A DNA stretch of 8,483 nucleotides, taken from positions 1-8,483 of the forward strand of contig JAOPXF010000128.1 in NCBI GenBank assembly GCA_025965295.1, given 5' to 3'. Shown piece by piece: positions 6,748 to 8,483 of the stretch (positions are counted from its first letter, which is position 1; the number at the start of each line of letters is the position of its first letter). Position numbers and translations under genes: made by a program. The DNA comes from Nocardioides sp. (GTDB lineage Bacteria > Actinomycetota > Actinomycetes > Propionibacteriales > Nocardioidaceae). The notes beneath the pieces are model-generated. The model was not told the DNA's origin. It saw only the letters and a program-made list of their open reading frames with translations, and did no database searches.

Positions 6748-8276
6748 GCGGCGCCCGGCGTCGATCGCGCGGGGCCCGCCGACGGGTGCCACAGACGCAG
6801 GGCGTTCAGCAGGGTCTCGCGGGTCTGCTGCGGAAGGATGATGTCGTCGATGATGCCGCTCTCGGCGGCCGCGAAGGGCCGGGTCACGTTCTCCCGGTAC
6901 TCCTCGGCGAGGGCAGCCCGGACGGCGGCGGGGTCGTCCGCCGCGGCGAGCTCGCGGCGGTTCAGGATGCTGACGGCGCCGCCGGGACCCATCACCGCGA
7001 GCTCCGAGTCGGGGTAGGCCCACGCGAAGTCGGCGCCCAGCGACTTGGAGCCCATCGCGATGAACGCGCCGCCGTACGCCTTGCGCACCACGACGGTGAG
7101 CTGGGGGGAGGTCGCCGTCACGTAGGCGTCGAGCACCTCGGCACCCTCGGTGATGATCCCGCCGGACTCCTGCTTGGAGCCGGGCATGAAGCCCGGTACG
7201 TCGACCAGGGTGATCACCGGCAGGTCGAAACGGCCGCAGAACCGCACGAACCGTGCGATCTTGCGCGAGCTGGTGATCTCCAGGATCCCGCCGCGGCGGT
7301 TCGGCTGCGACGCCACGATGCCAACGGGGACTCCACCGAGCCGGGCGAGCGCGGTGAACACGCTCGGGGCATAGTCCTCCATCAGCTCGAAGTACTCCGA
7401 GCCGTCGACGACGCCGCGCACCAGCTCGCGCATGTCGAAGACCTCGCTGCTGCGGATGGGCACGAGCGTCGGCAGAGCGAACTCGGCCTCGGGCAGCGGG
7501 TCGCGCGGCGCGGCCAGCGGCAGGTCGACACCGTGCGCCGTGGGCAGGTAGGCCAGCAGCTCGCGCACCTTCAGCAGGGCGGCCTCGTCGGAGTCGACAG
7601 CGAGATGGGCCACGCCGCTGGTGATCGTGTGTAGGTCGGCGCCACCGATGTCGTCCAACGTCACGGCCTCGCCGATGGCCGCGCGCACGACGTCCGGCCC
7701 GGTGAGGAACATGTGGCTGGTGCCGCGGACCATGATCGTCCAGTCCGTGAGGGCGGGTGAGTACGCGCCGGCGCCGGCGCACGGACCGAGGATCACCGAG
7801 ATCTGCGGGATGAGCGACTTGGCCCGGACGTTGCGCTGGAACATCTGCCCGCAGCCGTTCAGGGAGTCGATGCCCTCGTTGATGCGGGCGCCGCCGGAGT
7901 CGTTGAGGAAGACGATCGGGGTCCGGCGGGCGATCGCCATGTCCTGGAGCTCGGCTACCTTCGCCGCGAACCCGGAGCCGATCGAGCCGCCGCCGTTCGA
8001 GAACTCGTGGCTGGCCACGGCGACCGTCCGGCCGGCCACGAGGCCGAAGCCGGTGACGACACCGTCGCCGTCGAACTTGCCCGGAGCGTGGCGACTGGCG
8101 CTGCGTCGCATCGACCCGGTCGCGGCGAAGGAGCCGGGGTCGCAGAGCAGCTGGGCGCGACCGAGAGCGGAGAGCTGGCGTGGTGCACGCGGGACCGGGT
8201 CGGAGCCGGCGGCGCGGCGCGCCAGCTCGGCCTGCGCAGCGGTGGCGGAGGCAGCCGCGTTGGTCTGGTCGATCAT
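6744..8276 (-). CDS. Acyl-CoA carboxylase carboxyltransferase (beta) subunit
   Basis: This 510-residue protein has the two crotonase-like halves of the PccB/AccD family. The first half shows DGDGVVTGFG (69-78), NDSGGARINEG (125-135) and the oxyanion loop GPCAGAGAYSPALTD (164-178). The second shows ITLVDVPGFMPGSKQE (355-370) and RKAYGGAFIAMGSKSLGAD (398-416). It transfers carboxyl from biotin to the alpha carbon of an acyl-CoA. The position that is Asp422 in Streptomyces PccB, a known specificity determinant, appears to be Ile406 here, arguing against a strict propionyl-CoA enzyme. No biotin carboxylase is present in the window, so the holoenzyme must borrow one or have it encoded beyond the edge. 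The ATG at 8276 lacks a clear ribosome binding site and lies about seven bases after a -10 hexamer, so it is probably translated from a leaderless mRNA. It is the first gene of the operon. Confidence 0.94.
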   Translation of the reverse strand: MIDQTNAAASATAAQAELARRAAGSDPVPRAPRQLSALGRAQLLCDPGSFAATGSMRRSASRHAPGKFDGDGVVTGFGLVAGRTVAVASHEFSNGGGSIGSGFAAKVAELQDMAIARRTPIVFLNDSGGARINEGIDSLNGCGQMFQRNVRAKSLIPQISVILGPCAGAGAYSPALTDWTIMVRGTSHMFLTGPDVVRAAIGEAVTLDDIGGADLHTITSGVAHLAVDSDEAALLKVRELLAYLPTAHGVDLPLAAPRDPLPEAEFALPTLVPIRSSEVFDMRELVRGVVDGSEYFELMEDYAPSVFTALARLGGVPVGIVASQPNRRGGILEITSSRKIARFVRFCGRFDLPVITLVDVPGFMPGSKQESGGIITEGAEVLDAYVTATSPQLTVVVRKAYGGAFIAMGSKSLGADFAWAYPDSELAVMGPGGAVSILNRRELAAADDPAAVRAALAEEYRENVTRPFAAAESGIIDDIILPQQTRETLLNALRLWHPSAGPARSTPGAA

Positions 8277-8282
8277 TCGTCC

Positions 8283-8312
8283 ACACTAGCCAGAAGTTGA
8301 CATTGACGTCAA
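8283..8312 (-). promoter_or_regulatory. Predicted promoter of the minus-strand operon
   Basis: On the minus strand a TTGACG -35 (8312-8307) is followed, after an 18-base spacer, by TAGTGT (8288-8283), fitting the TANNNT -10 pattern of actinobacterial housekeeping promoters. Transcription would begin about seven bases further on, at or next to the A of the ATG at 8276. The absence of a Shine-Dalgarno before that ATG agrees with a leaderless transcript. The -35 lies inside the palindrome, so a bound regulator would block it. Confidence 0.5.
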
Positions 8313-8316
8313 GTTC
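8293..8316. promoter_or_regulatory. Imperfect 24-base palindrome, probable operator shared by divergent genes
   Basis: Each half carries GAA-x-TTGAC-x-T toward the centre: nine of twelve positions per half are symmetric (mismatches at half-site positions 4, 10 and 12). The right-hand part also holds a perfect 10-base palindrome, TTGACGTCAA (8303-8312). The core 16-mer at 8297-8312, TTGACATTGACGTCAA, resembles the motif I recall for LiuR-like MerR regulators of branched-chain acyl-CoA genes (about TTGACGTTAACGTCAA). A TetR-family repressor is an equally good fit because the site covers the -35 elements of both promoters. No regulator gene is in the window. Confidence 0.6.
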
Positions 8317-8332
8317 ATTCCGGGACTAGGGT
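8303..8332 (+). promoter_or_regulatory. Predicted promoter of the divergent acyl-CoA synthetase gene
   Basis: On the plus strand TTGACG (8303-8308) is followed after 18 bases by TAGGGT (8327-8332), again TANNNT. The start point would be near 8339, giving an untranslated leader of roughly 64 bases before the ATG at 8403. I see no strong hairpin in that leader. The -35 overlaps that of the opposite promoter within the palindrome, so the two promoters are mutually exclusive or co-repressed. Confidence 0.4.
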
Positions 8333-8402
8333 GACGCCCATCACGCAGGTGTTGGGCATCCTACGAGGTGGGCCTGGCGTCGACGGAATGGAGCCCGAGA
8401 GC

Positions 8403-8483
8403 ATGATCAGCACGACGACCGAGGCCGGTCCCGGAGCACTGAAGGCGTCCTACTGGCCCGCGGACCTCAGCCAGGGTCTCGAC
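8403..8483 (+). CDS. Probable AMP-binding acyl-CoA synthetase, N-terminal fragment (cut by window edge)
   Basis: Only 27 codons are present, beginning MISTTTEAGPGALKASYWPA and then DLSQGLD. The S-Y-W-P-A-D segment after a short polar tail is like the start of actinobacterial fatty-acyl-CoA synthetases, and a CoA ligase would be the logical first enzyme for the opposite operon. No AMP-binding motif falls inside the window, so the call rests on this short match and context. The ATG at 8403 has GGAG at 8390-8393, nine bases upstream. An in-frame ATG at 8388 is an alternative start that would add five residues but has a poorer ribosome binding site. Confidence 0.55.
   Translation, partial: MISTTTEAGPGALKASYWPADLSQGLD

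Noticed and set aside
7765..7785. GCGCCGGCGCCGGCGC repeat that could look like a hairpin or terminator
   Set aside because: It encodes part of the conserved oxyanion loop of the carboxyltransferase (GPCAGAGAYS), and no T-tract follows. It reflects codon bias.
8297..8302. Perfect TTGACA -35 consensus on the plus strand
   Set aside because: No -10-like hexamer lies 16 to 19 bases downstream; the overlapping TTGACG at 8303 has a better partner (TAGGGT).
8331..8402. GTG at 8331 in frame with the synthetase fragment, as a possible earlier start
   Set aside because: It overlaps the predicted -10 and lies upstream of the predicted transcription start, with no ribosome binding site.

Overview
The window is GC-rich, densely coded DNA with overlapping genes, GTG and TTG starts and GAGGAG-type ribosome binding sites. 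With protein families typical of mycobacteria, Rhodococcus and Nocardioides, this points to a high-GC actinobacterium. No genus can be fixed from the sequence. I see no RNA genes, mobile elements, CRISPR arrays or terminators.

Layout: from 8276 down to base 1 almost everything is one minus-strand operon. In transcription order it encodes an acyl-CoA carboxylase carboxyltransferase (6744-8276), a 72-residue free-standing biotin carrier protein (6529-6747), a MaoC-type enoyl-CoA hydratase (6068-6532), an acyl-CoA dehydrogenase (4827-6071), an SDR oxidoreductase (4060-4830), a DUF35 zinc-ribbon/OB-fold protein (3603-4040), a thiolase-fold protein (2455-3606), an ACAD10/11-like acyl-CoA dehydrogenase (1143-2441), an aminoglycoside-phosphotransferase-fold kinase (73-1146) and the first 25 codons of a probable further acyl-CoA dehydrogenase (1-76). 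Seven of the nine junctions are 4-base ATGA or GTGA overlaps; the other two are gaps of 13 and 19 bases.

A 126-base intergenic region (8277-8402) separates this operon from a divergent plus-strand gene, cut by the window end, that looks like an AMP-binding acyl-CoA synthetase. The region holds a 24-base imperfect palindrome containing overlapping TTGACG elements, with a TANNNT -10 hexamer 18 bases away on each side. It is probably a shared operator and bidirectional promoter. The minus-strand -10 lies so close to the carboxyltransferase ATG that the operon mRNA is probably leaderless.

Together the genes look like a CoA-ester catabolic pathway: activation (synthetase), desaturation (dehydrogenases), hydration (MaoC), oxidation (SDR), C-C cleavage (thiolase or aldolase with DUF35 partner) and carboxylation (carboxyltransferase plus biotin carrier; no biotin carboxylase in the window). 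The most informative element is the overlapping kinase/dehydrogenase pair. Its two proteins match the two halves of the fused animal proteins ACAD10/ACAD11 and, by family, the LvaA/LvaC pair of levulinate catabolism. This suggests the pathway handles 4-hydroxyacyl-CoA intermediates by phosphorylation and elimination. The actual growth substrate cannot be read from the sequence.
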